Source: Flavipsychrobacter sp. (GTDB lineage: Bacteria; Bacteroidota; Bacteroidia; Chitinophagales; Chitinophagaceae). From it: DNA of 56,307 bases. The notes beneath the pieces are model-generated. The model worked only from the letters and a program-made list of their open reading frames with translations, searched no databases and was not told the origin of the DNA. The stretch lies in assembly GCA_021155965.1 (NCBI GenBank), contig JAJNBJ010000030.1:1-56307 (forward strand), in the 5' to 3' direction. Both the position numbers and the translations under genes were made by a program. Shown here piece by piece: positions 28,482-37,296 of this stretch; within the stretch, counting starts at the first letter, position 1, and each line of letters opens with the position of its first letter.

Positions 28482-29003
28482 TTAAAAATTATCGCCCGCG
28501 GTCATCGGCTTTTCGCCATTCTTCTTAGCCACGGCAGCCCCTATCAGCGACAAAATTGCGCCCCAGAACATTGTACCGAAAATTGCAGTCGCTATTATAA
28601 TAGGGTTCCAGAACTTTTGGGTCATACTTAATGCAGTATCCATTATTTCTTCCGTCATTTTAGGGTCTTTAGCCATTTCCGCACGCGCATACTCCATGGC
28701 TTTATCTTTCATTTCGGGGAATACGAATACACATATGAGGGCCCAGGCAACCATAATTAACGCAACGATCATGCTCATTTTAATACAGCTGCCATACACA
28801 TTGCCAAAAGTGACATAACCGTCATTTGCTTTGGAATAGGCCATGGCATTCATTAATATGCCAACAAGGAATGGCAGGTAGGGCAACCACGACATACCGG
28901 GCTTGAACGACCATCCGGCAAGGTATATAGCAATACTGATTACTGCCATTATCATTCCCGTAATTAACCCATACTGGATGTGTGTCTGTTTCTTCTGTTC
29001 CAT
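28482..29003 (-). CDS. DUF4199 inner-membrane protein
   Basis: This is a 173-residue protein with four predicted transmembrane helices (about 10-30, 40-58, 72-96, 130-160). The signature GYVTFGNVYGSCIKMSMIVALI and the amphipathic stretch MKDKAMEYARAEMAKDPKMTEEI before the last helix are typical of DUF4199. Function is unknown. It starts 3 bp after the dihydroorotase-like stop, so it is cotranscribed. Confidence 0.9.
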   Translation of the reverse strand: MEQKKQTHIQYGLITGMIMAVISIAIYLAGWSFKPGMSWLPYLPFLVGILMNAMAYSKANDGYVTFGNVYGSCIKMSMIVALIMVAWALICVFVFPEMKDKAMEYARAEMAKDPKMTEEIMDTALSMTQKFWNPIIIATAIFGTMFWGAILSLIGAAVAKKNGEKPMTAGDNF

Positions 29004-29006
29004 AAT

Positions 29007-30275
29007 TTATTTATTTAGGTGCGTTTGATGTTCATTAATTATGCCCAGCACTTTGCCATTCAGCTTCTGCCCGATGAAGGGGTTGTTCCTGCTCGCCGAA
29101 ACTACATTCGCTTCTGCCAGTGTGTTATTGCCCACCTCTGTAAACAACGTCAGCGATGCTGCCTCCCCCTTCTTTATCTCTCTTACCTCCATACCGAAAA
29201 TATCCCGTGGTATGATGGTCATGGCTTCAATCAGTCTGTCTATGCTTATCTCTCCCTTCAATGCATGCCACAGCACATTGAAAGCGGTTTCCTGTATGGC
29301 CATGCCATCTGCAGCATATTCAAACTCCTTCGCTTTTGCATCCCACTCCTGCGGGCGGTGCAACGAGGCTATACAATCTATCGTCCCGTCCTTAAGACCG
29401 GCTATAAGCGCCTGCCTGTCTGCTTCGCCCCTCAGCGGCGGACTTACTTTATACACACTGTCATAATCAGCCAGGAACAGGTCCGTGAGTGCAAGGTGAT
29501 ACGGCGTTACCGAGCAAGTAACGCCCAATCCCTCCGCCTTTGCCTTCCTGATCATCGCCACCGATCCCGCAGTGGAGATACCCGTAAAATGCAGTTTTGA
29601 ATTAGTGTATCGCAGCAGCTCCAGGTCACGGTAAACCATTATCGTCTCTGCAAGTGCCGGTATGCCTGCCATGCCTAAACCGGTTGATACGATCCCTTCA
29701 TGCATCAACCCGCCTGCTGAAAGCGTAGTATCCATCGGTATCTGTATAATCGTACCATGGAACGCCTTCACATATTCCAGCGCCTTCATCATCAGGTTGG
29801 CATTCTGCAGTGGTTTCCAGCCGTCAGAGAAGGCAATGGCGCCGTTGGCACGCATATCCAGCATCTCAGCCAGGTCTTTGCCTTCCGCATTCTGTGAAGC
29901 CGAGCCTATAGGGTGCACTCTTACTGCGTTACCCTTTGCCTTACCCGCAACATATTGAATTGCTGATTTTGTACTCAGTACAGGATTTGTATTAGGCGCC
30001 AGCAGCACATCGGTAAAACCACCCGCTGCTGCACAGGCAAGCCCGCTTTGTATGGTTTCCTTTTGCTCATAGCCCGGCTCACGATAATCGGCAAACACAT
30101 CCACCCAACCGGGGCTCACACATAATCCTTTCGCCTCTATTACTTTATCCGCTTTTGCTTTGATACCAACGGCAATATTTTTAATAGTGCCATCTTCTAT
30201 CAATAGATCAACTACCTTATCATGAAAACCAGATTGGGGATCAATTACCTTTGCCTTGCGAATAAGGATCTGCAT
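29007..30275 (-). CDS. Dihydroorotase homologue, catalytically degenerate
   Basis: This 422-residue protein has the amidohydrolase TIM-barrel fold of class I dihydroorotases (VIDPQSGFHDKVVDLLIEDG, PNTNPVLST, GEADRQALIAGL). The catalytic machinery is lost. The HxH pair of DxHxHxREPG is replaced by F61-A-D63 in VDVFADYREPG. The LHxxHVST His is G232 in LHFTGIST, TPHHL is TPYHL, and the catalytic Asp of TDHAPH is gone (IASLHRPQ). It should therefore not hydrolyse dihydroorotate. Such PyrC-like pseudoenzymes can support aspartate transcarbamoylase in other bacteria, and the BatA/DUF4199 linkage here suggests a different structural role. An active PyrC should exist elsewhere in the genome. Confidence 0.88.
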   Translation of the reverse strand: MQILIRKAKVIDPQSGFHDKVVDLLIEDGTIKNIAVGIKAKADKVIEAKGLCVSPGWVDVFADYREPGYEQKETIQSGLACAAAGGFTDVLLAPNTNPVLSTKSAIQYVAGKAKGNAVRVHPIGSASQNAEGKDLAEMLDMRANGAIAFSDGWKPLQNANLMMKALEYVKAFHGTIIQIPMDTTLSAGGLMHEGIVSTGLGMAGIPALAETIMVYRDLELLRYTNSKLHFTGISTAGSVAMIRKAKAEGLGVTCSVTPYHLALTDLFLADYDSVYKVSPPLRGEADRQALIAGLKDGTIDCIASLHRPQEWDAKAKEFEYAADGMAIQETAFNVLWHALKGEISIDRLIEAMTIIPRDIFGMEVREIKKGEAASLTLFTEVGNNTLAEANVVSASRNNPFIGQKLNGKVLGIINEHQTHLNK

Positions 30276-30316
30276 CTATGCCGATAATGTTTTTTAGCAA
30301 GGGCCGCTATCTTTTA

Positions 30317-32344
30317 CTATGCCACAGCCAGCTTTGGCCGGGCAAGCAGGAAAGTTTCAGCAGCCAGCATTACAAGAGCTAAAATTACACAAACTTTCCA
30401 AAGCGGGAAATTCCCGCCTTCTCTTGTATTTATGCTGCCGCCATCGGTTATGTTCAGCCATTTTATATTATCGCCCTTCCATTCCTTCTTCAGGGCGCCA
30501 ATATCCCGGAAATCAAGCTGAGATTCTTTCTTGTCCTGGTTCAGCGCCAGCCGGGTAGTGTCGGCGCCGGGTGCTGCAAGGCTGTAAAACCCCGGTTGCT
30601 GCAATACCTGGTCGGCAAATACATCCAGTCCGGCGCCATTGGGCCGCTGCGGGGGTATAATATCCAATCCGGCGCCATAAATGTGCATGGTATTACGCTC
30701 CGCCACGTTCGATAAAGGCAGGTAAACCGGCTGCTGGGCGCCCAGTGTTATAGCATAAATACTGCTGCTGCTGCTCTGCATAGCCATCTGGTACAGGAAG
30801 GGCGTAAAAAAGTAACTTCCGGGGAAGTTGCCCGACTGCAGGTCTGCCGATGTAGCGCAAATGTACAATTGCCCCCTCGATGGTGTATAAAGTGCCAGCA
30901 ATGGGTCACCATTACGGAAACTCAGTACAGACTGCTGGTTAGCGCTCAGCCCGGCATTGATGACATAGTGCCAGTTAGCCACCGGCAACTGCACATTTTC
31001 CGGTATTTTTTCGAACAGGTCCCTTACGAGGCTGCTGCCCTGCTGCAATGCACCTGCGGTCTGGGCTATGGTATCAATGCCGCTTATGCGTATATCCCCT
31101 AATTGACCCAACCCATCATTCAGCGCTTGCAGATTATTGGTCCTGCCGGGAAATATGCAGATGCTCTGGCCCATTTGCAGCGCTTCGTTCAGCATCCGCC
31201 CCAGCGCTTCATCTATCCTGCTCACGCCGTTCAGTATCACCAGGTTGTATTCCTTCCATTCTTTAGGCGCAGCCGCAATATCGGCCTGGTTCAGCCTGAA
31301 ACCATTATACGCGCGAAAAGCCGCCTGTATATAGGGGTTAGGCTGCCCTTCATTCAGCACCAATACCGACAGGTTAGGCGAACTCCTTGCCGTGATCCTG
31401 AAGGTATCATCATACCGCATGCCCATATCGTTCACCCGTAGTTCTATCTCCTGCCACCTGCCATCATTCACCTGGAAACTAAGCGTGTCTACGCTCTCCT
31501 TTTTGTCCGATAGGTTCAGCGATGCCGCACTTTTCACCTGCCCGTTTATCATCAGGTTCAGCACGGGGTTTTCCTTCGGCGCCTTGCCTGTTATACGCGT
31601 ATGCACCACCAGGTAGTTATTCGTACCTGTTTGCAGTACAGGGGTGGTGAGGTAAGCGGTATCTATATAAATATCCTGTGCATCTTCAGTCTGCACAGGC
31701 AGGGCATGAAAGGTGATGTTCTTCATCAGCGATGCATCCGGCTGTGTCGGGAAAGCGCTCTGCTGGAAATCGGAATAATAATACAGGTCGGCACCACGCA
31801 CACCTTCGTTCTCCATAATGCTCTGCCCCGTAGCAAGCACCTGGTTCACCGTCTTTGCCGATGCCGATATATCTGTTGTATTTATCTCGCTGAAAATTTT
31901 ATCTGCCGGTTCGCTCCGGTAGCTGTGTGGCCTGTCATTCGTCAGCAGCACAAAGCGTGTGCCCGGCGGCGCCTGCTGCACCTGCCTGCGTGCTGCCACC
32001 CTGGCTATATCCAGCATACTCTGCGCACCTTTTTTCACGCTCATACTGTAGCTGTTGTCCAGGTAAATGATCTGCAGCTTGTTGCCCGTATTGGTTGCGG
32101 CATTATTATTAAAGAACGGCTGCGCGAACGCCAGCACCAGGCAGGCAAGAAAAAGCAGCCGCATAGCCAGCAGCCATTTATAGCGCACCTGGCTCTGCTT
32201 ACGCGAGTTCAACTGTATGGTCTTTAAGAACCGGGTATGCGGAAAAAGCACCGTCTTATACTTCCTCAGGTTGAACAGATGTATAAGGATAGGTATAGCC
32301 AAAGAAAGCCCCGCTACCAGGAATATCGGATATAAAAAACTCAC
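30317..32344 (-). CDS. BatA N-terminal domain protein (aerotolerance-type), GTG start
   Basis: This 675-residue membrane protein starts at GTG 32344, giving MSFLYPIF, where the family N-terminus is expected. The BatA domain has a first helix (LFLVAGLSLAIPILIHLFN-like, ~5-24), the basic loop LRKYKTVLFPHTRFLKTI, and a second helix LLAMRLLFLACLVLAFAQP (~60-78). A von Willebrand-like/DUF4159-like periplasmic or cytosolic region follows, opening IIYLDNSYSM. The final helix lies near the C-terminus (VCVILALVMLAAETFLLA). Related Bat proteins act with MoxR ATPases in envelope stress, but no MoxR is nearby. It heads the run with the dihydroorotase-like gene 41 bp downstream. Confidence 0.87.
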   Translation of the reverse strand: MSFLYPIFLVAGLSLAIPILIHLFNLRKYKTVLFPHTRFLKTIQLNSRKQSQVRYKWLLAMRLLFLACLVLAFAQPFFNNNAATNTGNKLQIIYLDNSYSMSVKKGAQSMLDIARVAARRQVQQAPPGTRFVLLTNDRPHSYRSEPADKIFSEINTTDISASAKTVNQVLATGQSIMENEGVRGADLYYYSDFQQSAFPTQPDASLMKNITFHALPVQTEDAQDIYIDTAYLTTPVLQTGTNNYLVVHTRITGKAPKENPVLNLMINGQVKSAASLNLSDKKESVDTLSFQVNDGRWQEIELRVNDMGMRYDDTFRITARSSPNLSVLVLNEGQPNPYIQAAFRAYNGFRLNQADIAAAPKEWKEYNLVILNGVSRIDEALGRMLNEALQMGQSICIFPGRTNNLQALNDGLGQLGDIRISGIDTIAQTAGALQQGSSLVRDLFEKIPENVQLPVANWHYVINAGLSANQQSVLSFRNGDPLLALYTPSRGQLYICATSADLQSGNFPGSYFFTPFLYQMAMQSSSSSIYAITLGAQQPVYLPLSNVAERNTMHIYGAGLDIIPPQRPNGAGLDVFADQVLQQPGFYSLAAPGADTTRLALNQDKKESQLDFRDIGALKKEWKGDNIKWLNITDGGSINTREGGNFPLWKVCVILALVMLAAETFLLARPKLAVA

Positions 32345-32430
32345 CCGACAAATATAAGGGGAATGGTTGCTATTGGTTGTAGGGTGTTAATATTTTAACT
32401 TTTCATAGATTACCAGCCTGTGTTATTGAT

Positions 32431-32553
32431 TGTCATCCTGAGCTTGTCGAAGGATTGCTGAGGATTAGGAAACAGCCAAATCGGAGTATACTCACCAGTT
32501 GGTTTAAGTGTTTCACTTAAATCAGCAATACCCGAAGACTGCCTGGGATGACA
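32431..32553. repeat. Intergenic repeat copy 1 with terminal inverted repeats
   Basis: This 123-bp element begins TGTCATCC (32431-32438) and ends GGATGACA (32546-32553), exact complements. Inside is a perfect hairpin TTTAAGTG/CACTTAAA (32503-32521) and a short palindrome GAGTATACTC (32484-32493). It starts with the CCTGAGCTTGTCGAAGGA sequence familiar from dispersed Bacteroidota repeats. A diverged copy with the two halves in the opposite order lies at 34588-34707. Confidence 0.65.
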
Positions 32554-32602
32554 TATTTTACAGTAAAAAAATATCCCAGCATACCTTTCGTATATTTGAT
32601 AT

Positions 32603-33179
32603 ATGCCCTCTTTCAAAAGTATTTTATCAACAATAGGCAGGTCAATAGCTTTTACATTTGCTATTTTAGGCTCGCTTCTTATAACCCTTCGCCGGTATTT
32701 TGGCCTTGTTCGGCCCGGATGTTTCGCCCGAAACGCTACCGGTAGCAATTGTAACAGGAACGCTTGCCGAAAAACCGGAGGTCCATGCTTATGGCAAAAA
32801 CACTAGCGCCAGGTTGCTGCTCAATGAGTATCCTCGCTGCACCTTTATTATAGGCTCTACGGCCTTAGATGCTACAAAATGGGTACCCCTGAGTGATGAT
32901 TTATATCCGGGCGATACAGTAATTATGGAGGTAGCAGCACAGGACTATAAAGACAACATAGAAGGATATCCATCAAATTATGTTGCCATCGATGTCTTTG
33001 CGCTACGTTGTAAAGGATATATTTACCTTTCCCTAACCGACTACTGCAACAAAGAAAATGATGATGCACTTACGGGTATAATACTCTTAGTAATGGGCAG
33101 CACAACCATTATTACGTTATTCTTTACGATTCGGGCAAGAAGAGCATTGAACAGGCAAAATAAAAATGTGCAGCTATAG
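32603..33179 (+). CDS. Two-TM membrane protein, probably frameshifted
   Basis: Two frames together make one sensible protein. The first (ATG 32603) encodes MPSFKSILSTIGRSIAF and the start of a hydrophobic helix. From about 32684 the helix continues only in the next frame (PFAGILALFGPDV), where a beta-rich domain (residues ~45-150) and a C-terminal helix (GIILLVMGSTTIITLFF) follow to 33179. Skipping one base near 32684 would give about 191 residues. If not frameshifted, the downstream frame can start at TTG 32700 (159 residues), losing the first helix. Overall layout is like DUF3592-type proteins, but I do not recognise a family. A true mutation, a sequencing error or programmed +1 frameshifting are all possible. 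Confidence 0.55.
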
Positions 33180-33273
33180 CCATTCTAGAATACCCAATTA
33201 ACTCCCTTTTCCCAACGTACTCAAGTTACTGGCGTTGGGCATTAAATTTGTACCTTCGAACCGGCAAACACAG

Positions 33274-34557
33274 ATGGAAATACTCATTATCTTACTTTTA
33301 ATACTCCTGAACGGCATATTTTCAATGAGCGAGATCGCCCTGGTATCCTCAAAAAAATATAAGCTGGGAAATGCCGCCCAGAAGGGCGATGCGAACGCCA
33401 AAAGAGCTTTGGACCTCGCCAATAACCCCAACAAGTTTCTCTCCACTGTTCAGCTGGGCATTACCCTGGTAGGTATCCTCACCGGTATTTTCAGCGGCGA
33501 GAAAATTGCCGCCGATCTCACCGCTGCTATAGCAAAAATTGAGGCCCTGAGCGCTTATGCCCATTCTATTGCTGTGTTCATCATCGTTGTGATAGTCACC
33601 TTTTTATCAATTGTTTTTGGCGAACTGATACCCAAAAGGATAGGGATGGCTTTCCCCGAAAAAATTGCATCGGTGGTCGCCGGCCCCATGTCTTTCCTTT
33701 CAAAGGTCACCACACCTTTTATATGGCTGCTTTCAGCCACCAATAATCTTATCCTGCGCCTGTTCGGTATATCGCACAACCTCGAAAGTACCGCATCGGA
33801 GGAAGAAATAAAGACCATCATCCAGCACAGCACCGAGACCGGCGAGATACAGGAAATAGAACAGGATATCGTGGAACGGGTATTTGCACTTGGCGACAGA
33901 AAAGTTGCGGAAATAATGACGCACCGCACAGACATAGTATGGCTGGATGCGAACGACAACTTCGAGACAGTGAGGCAGAAAGCAAGCACAGAGCCGCATT
34001 CCATTTACCCGGTATGCGATGAGCAGCTCGATAACCTTTTAGGGGTGATCCGTTCAAAGGAGTTTTTTCTGAAAGAGTTCAATAAAGATAATTTTCAGCT
34101 AAGAGATTTTATAAAAAAGCCATTGGTTGTTTACGGCAATACCCCGGCATATATACTATTGGAAAAATTCAGGGAACAGAAAACACATAATGCAATTGTT
34201 GTAGACGAATACGGCTCTATGCAGGGCATTGTATCATTAGACGATATACTGGACGCACTGGTTGGCGATATATCCGACCACGACCAGGACGAGTACAAGA
34301 TCGTTAAACGGGACAACAGCAGCTGGCTGGTAGATGGGCAATACCCCTACTTCGAGTTCCTGAATTATTTTGAAGCGACGGATGAAGAAACCGAAGGGGA
34401 TTTTAATACCGTTGCAGGTTTGATCCTGCATTCAATTGGCCGCATCCCCGAAGTTGGCGAAAAAATAACCTGGAAAGATTTTACCATAGAGATCATAGAC
34501 CTGGATGGCATGCGCATAGACAAGGTGATGGTCACCAAACAAAGTGAGGCATCCTAA
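33274..34557 (+). CDS. CNNM/CorC-type transporter-like protein ('hemolysin' family)
   Basis: This 427-residue protein starts at ATG 33274, where the DUF21/CNNM membrane domain begins (MEILIILLLILLNGIFSMSEIAL); the 13 upstream codons in frame are not conserved-looking. DUF21 spans ~1-190 with ~3-4 helices (NPNKFLSTVQLGITLVGILTG, FGELIPKRIGMAFPE). A CBS pair (~205-330: MTHRTDIVWLDAND, ...AIVVDEYGSMQGIVSLDDILDALVGDI) follows. A CorC_HlyC domain (~340-425: WLVDGQYPYFEFLNYF, FNTVAGLILHSIGRIPEVGE) ends it. The family transports Mg2+ or related cations at the inner membrane; the 'hemolysin' name is historical. Confidence 0.93.
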   Translation: MEILIILLLILLNGIFSMSEIALVSSKKYKLGNAAQKGDANAKRALDLANNPNKFLSTVQLGITLVGILTGIFSGEKIAADLTAAIAKIEALSAYAHSIAVFIIVVIVTFLSIVFGELIPKRIGMAFPEKIASVVAGPMSFLSKVTTPFIWLLSATNNLILRLFGISHNLESTASEEEIKTIIQHSTETGEIQEIEQDIVERVFALGDRKVAEIMTHRTDIVWLDANDNFETVRQKASTEPHSIYPVCDEQLDNLLGVIRSKEFFLKEFNKDNFQLRDFIKKPLVVYGNTPAYILLEKFREQKTHNAIVVDEYGSMQGIVSLDDILDALVGDISDHDQDEYKIVKRDNSSWLVDGQYPYFEFLNYFEATDEETEGDFNTVAGLILHSIGRIPEVGEKITWKDFTIEIIDLDGMRIDKVMVTKQSEAS

Positions 34558-34587
34558 TAGCTTTCGCCACCCACCCGTCCCAAGTAC

Positions 34588-34707
34588 TGGTTTAAGTGTC
34601 CCACTTAAAATCAGGAATAACAGCAAGACTGTGTATGGGATGAATATTCCGCTTCTCTGCTGTTGAGGATTAAGAAACAGCCATATCTGAGGTCACTGCC
34701 TCCAGTT
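34588..34707. repeat. Intergenic repeat copy 2, halves in permuted order
   Basis: The GGTTTAAG half (34589-34643), with the hairpin TTTAAGTG/CACTTAAA at 34591-34609 and the GGGATGA end, comes first. The half with TTGAGGATTAAGAAACAGCC (34658-34707) follows. In copy 1 (32431-32553) the same halves are in the reverse order. The loop differs (TCC versus TTT) but the 8-bp stem is identical. Confidence 0.55.
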
Positions 34708-34767
34708 CTAACGCACCTAATCTTTAAACATCTTTACTCAAGGTAATATAAGCAGTATCCATTATGA

Positions 34768-37296
34768 TTATGTTCTCAAAGCTGCTAGATTTGCAATTTG
34801 GTTTAGTACTGGTGTATATATATCAGCGCCTTCCGTCTGAATTGTTACAATTAAACTATATCTAACTATTTCATTGAATTTATTTAATTTCTTCCGGGTC
34901 TTATACCAACCATTTTTGGGATAAACAGCTATAACATACCTTCGCGACATTTCTATTGCTGACATAGTAATAAAATCCTTTCTAATTGAACCTTTTGCAC
35001 CACTGCGCCCTATAAGCCACGGTTCTCCCGAATTATCAATTTCATCTTCGGGTAATTCAGCTTGAGCGGAAATTCGTCGTTTGAAAACTTCCAATCGCTC
35101 ATTTGGTTTAATCACAGCAAAATCCAAAGAATGGGAATGATATTGGTAGTTTGTCGCATATCGTTTCGCACCTGGATTGGGCTCAATATAGTAAGACAAA
35201 GTAATAGTAAGCGTGGCATCAACTTCTTGTAAACTTTCTAAAACATCAGCAGGCCAGGGTAATTCAAACAAATGATAGTCATTATACTTATTATCTCTTT
35301 TATATGGCTGTATTTGCCTTTCTGCAATTAAAGTAAGACTATTATTCGCACTGTCTTTCGCACGCCCCATATTAGGCACCCCATACCCAACTGTTCTCAG
35401 GAGATTTTTCTTTTCCTGCTCATTAAGGACATTTATACCTCTACCATTTAGCATCTGTGCTGTCCAATCTGCTGAATGTATTATCAGGCCTCGTATAGTT
35501 TCCGGCCAAAATGATGGATAGGCTGTTCTAAGTTCTGCTGCAAATTTAGCGGCAAATGCGGCTGCACCACTGGTGTCACCAAATGGCAGAAAGATATATT
35601 TGGGAAACTCTGCATCAGCAGCAAGAATTTTTAATGATGAATGATCTGTTACGTGAGTTCCATCAGTAGATGAATTACCACCTTCCATAACAATATCAGG
35701 CTTATTGGGCCACTGTTGATCCCAAAGCAAAGAAGTACTATTGCTAGGTGCCATATCACCATTCGCGGCAAGCGGAGTTAATCCTGTAGCAATATCGATT
35801 CTATCTTTTCTTGTGTAGGAACCAACTGTAATAGCATTGTATGCTTGTCCGGGGTCATGAATCGATTCCAAATGATTTTTGGCAGGATATTCGGCATGTT
35901 GGGTAATTGAAACATTACCTCCACTAACGATAAAAATCTGCGGATATTTCAGCTCGAATGCAGTACCAAAGCTAATTTTATCTAAAGCAGCTGACCATGC
36001 GGAAGGTTTGCCATAAAGAGCAAATGTCTTGTCTGTGATAGTCATGCAATAAACTCTTTGAGTCTCCGGTCGGTCAACAATTGGTGCATTAGCTGCTTCT
36101 TCTGTAACTGCGCCATACAGTTCAGGATCATTAATGTCTTGAGGATTGAATATTTTAAAGGATTCTGCTCCATGAAATATACGCACTTGGTCGGGGGATG
36201 CAAGCACATCTACGAGGTCGCCATATAAAACCAAACTACTTACGCCCGTACCGTGTCCACCATTAGCTTCGCTGTCATGATGTCCCCAGGCAGGCTTTAA
36301 GGTATAACGATGCGTATCGGGCATAAATGGAGCAATTAGGGGATGTTGATTATTCACACCACTGTCAATTACACAAACTAATACGCTCTCTTCATTTATG
36401 GTAGGAATTGTACGCGCCTGTAAGTCTACAAGATGTTCACGTATATCCTCATATTCTACGTCTTTGTGGAAAATAAAGTCAGCTATCTCTTGTGGCTTCC
36501 GCAATTCCGAGAGGTTATCTAATAATAACAGCGATTGAGCCAGTTGATATATAGTGCCCTTTACAAGCCTAACTCTATGTTCTGCTAATTCCAATTCTGA
36601 TTGTCCGATCGTACAACCCACTTGTTGTAAGTTTTGGAATACATTTGCCATACGGACATCATCATCCGCTGTTTTTCTGAACCAGACCTCCCACCATATA
36701 CTTTGGTCAGTTTCCGGGAAGGGTATTTCAGGAGCATCCGTCCAAAAAGCTCTCAAAGTTGCCAGCCGAACTACCTGAATATTGTTCAGCAGTTTATAAT
36801 TTTTGGGATTACCCGTATCTGTTCGGGCACCAGTTGCACGATCGATGCTAATTATATTTTGTGTAAGATATTGATCTACTTTAGAAATGAATGAGCTGAC
36901 GCCATTCTCTTTAACAAGTACTGTAGCATGGTACCTGTACTCAATTTGGTCGTTATTTTCTCTTTGTTCCTTTCTTACATTAAGCAGTTGATAATCGGTA
37001 TTTCTTGTAGTATCCTTATCCAGGCTTTCGAATTTCAAGTCGTAGCCCCACTCGGAAGTAAATTCGACGTACACTACATCATCGCGTATGAGGTTTTCTG
37101 GTATTTCAGTTTCTCTTTGTATTTGAAACTCTTCGCGAATAGCATTCAGTTGAGCCTTTAATGCTTCACCGTGTATGGCACGTGTACGCTCGGCAACAAT
37201 AAAACCCGGCCCACGAGCGATGCGCGGATATTGATATGGTAGACTCTGGTTATATCCATCGTCTAGTTTCAAATGTGGCTTGGGATCATTTGCCAT
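34768..37296 (-). CDS. ietS: Cytoplasmic subtilisin-like (S8) protease, IetS-like
   Basis: This 842-residue protein has no signal peptide, so it is intracellular. The S8 domain lies at ~300-610 with a full triad: Asp311 (VCVIDSGVNNQHP), His348 (NGGHGTGVSS) and Ser576 (GDTSGAAAFAAKFA). An oxyanion-type Asn461 (VSGGN) is also present. The ~290-residue N-terminal and ~230-residue C-terminal parts are not signal or T9SS domains and may be for partner or target binding. It overlaps the upstream AAA ATPase gene by 11 bp. The protease plus ATPase pair has the layout of IetA/IetS, known as a plasmid stability (toxin-antitoxin-like) pair and reported as an anti-phage system. Neither function is shown here. 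Base composition is more AT-rich than the neighbours, consistent with acquisition. Confidence 0.87.
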   Translation of the reverse strand: MANDPKPHLKLDDGYNQSLPYQYPRIARGPGFIVAERTRAIHGEALKAQLNAIREEFQIQRETEIPENLIRDDVVYVEFTSEWGYDLKFESLDKDTTRNTDYQLLNVRKEQRENNDQIEYRYHATVLVKENGVSSFISKVDQYLTQNIISIDRATGARTDTGNPKNYKLLNNIQVVRLATLRAFWTDAPEIPFPETDQSIWWEVWFRKTADDDVRMANVFQNLQQVGCTIGQSELELAEHRVRLVKGTIYQLAQSLLLLDNLSELRKPQEIADFIFHKDVEYEDIREHLVDLQARTIPTINEESVLVCVIDSGVNNQHPLIAPFMPDTHRYTLKPAWGHHDSEANGGHGTGVSSLVLYGDLVDVLASPDQVRIFHGAESFKIFNPQDINDPELYGAVTEEAANAPIVDRPETQRVYCMTITDKTFALYGKPSAWSAALDKISFGTAFELKYPQIFIVSGGNVSITQHAEYPAKNHLESIHDPGQAYNAITVGSYTRKDRIDIATGLTPLAANGDMAPSNSTSLLWDQQWPNKPDIVMEGGNSSTDGTHVTDHSSLKILAADAEFPKYIFLPFGDTSGAAAFAAKFAAELRTAYPSFWPETIRGLIIHSADWTAQMLNGRGINVLNEQEKKNLLRTVGYGVPNMGRAKDSANNSLTLIAERQIQPYKRDNKYNDYHLFELPWPADVLESLQEVDATLTITLSYYIEPNPGAKRYATNYQYHSHSLDFAVIKPNERLEVFKRRISAQAELPEDEIDNSGEPWLIGRSGAKGSIRKDFITMSAIEMSRRYVIAVYPKNGWYKTRKKLNKFNEIVRYSLIVTIQTEGADIYTPVLNQIANLAALRT

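Noticed and set aside
32410..32748. 112-residue minus-strand frame with FDKLRMT
   Set aside because: The peptide comes from the repeat element (CTTGTCGAAGGA) and from antisense of the following gene. Not a gene.
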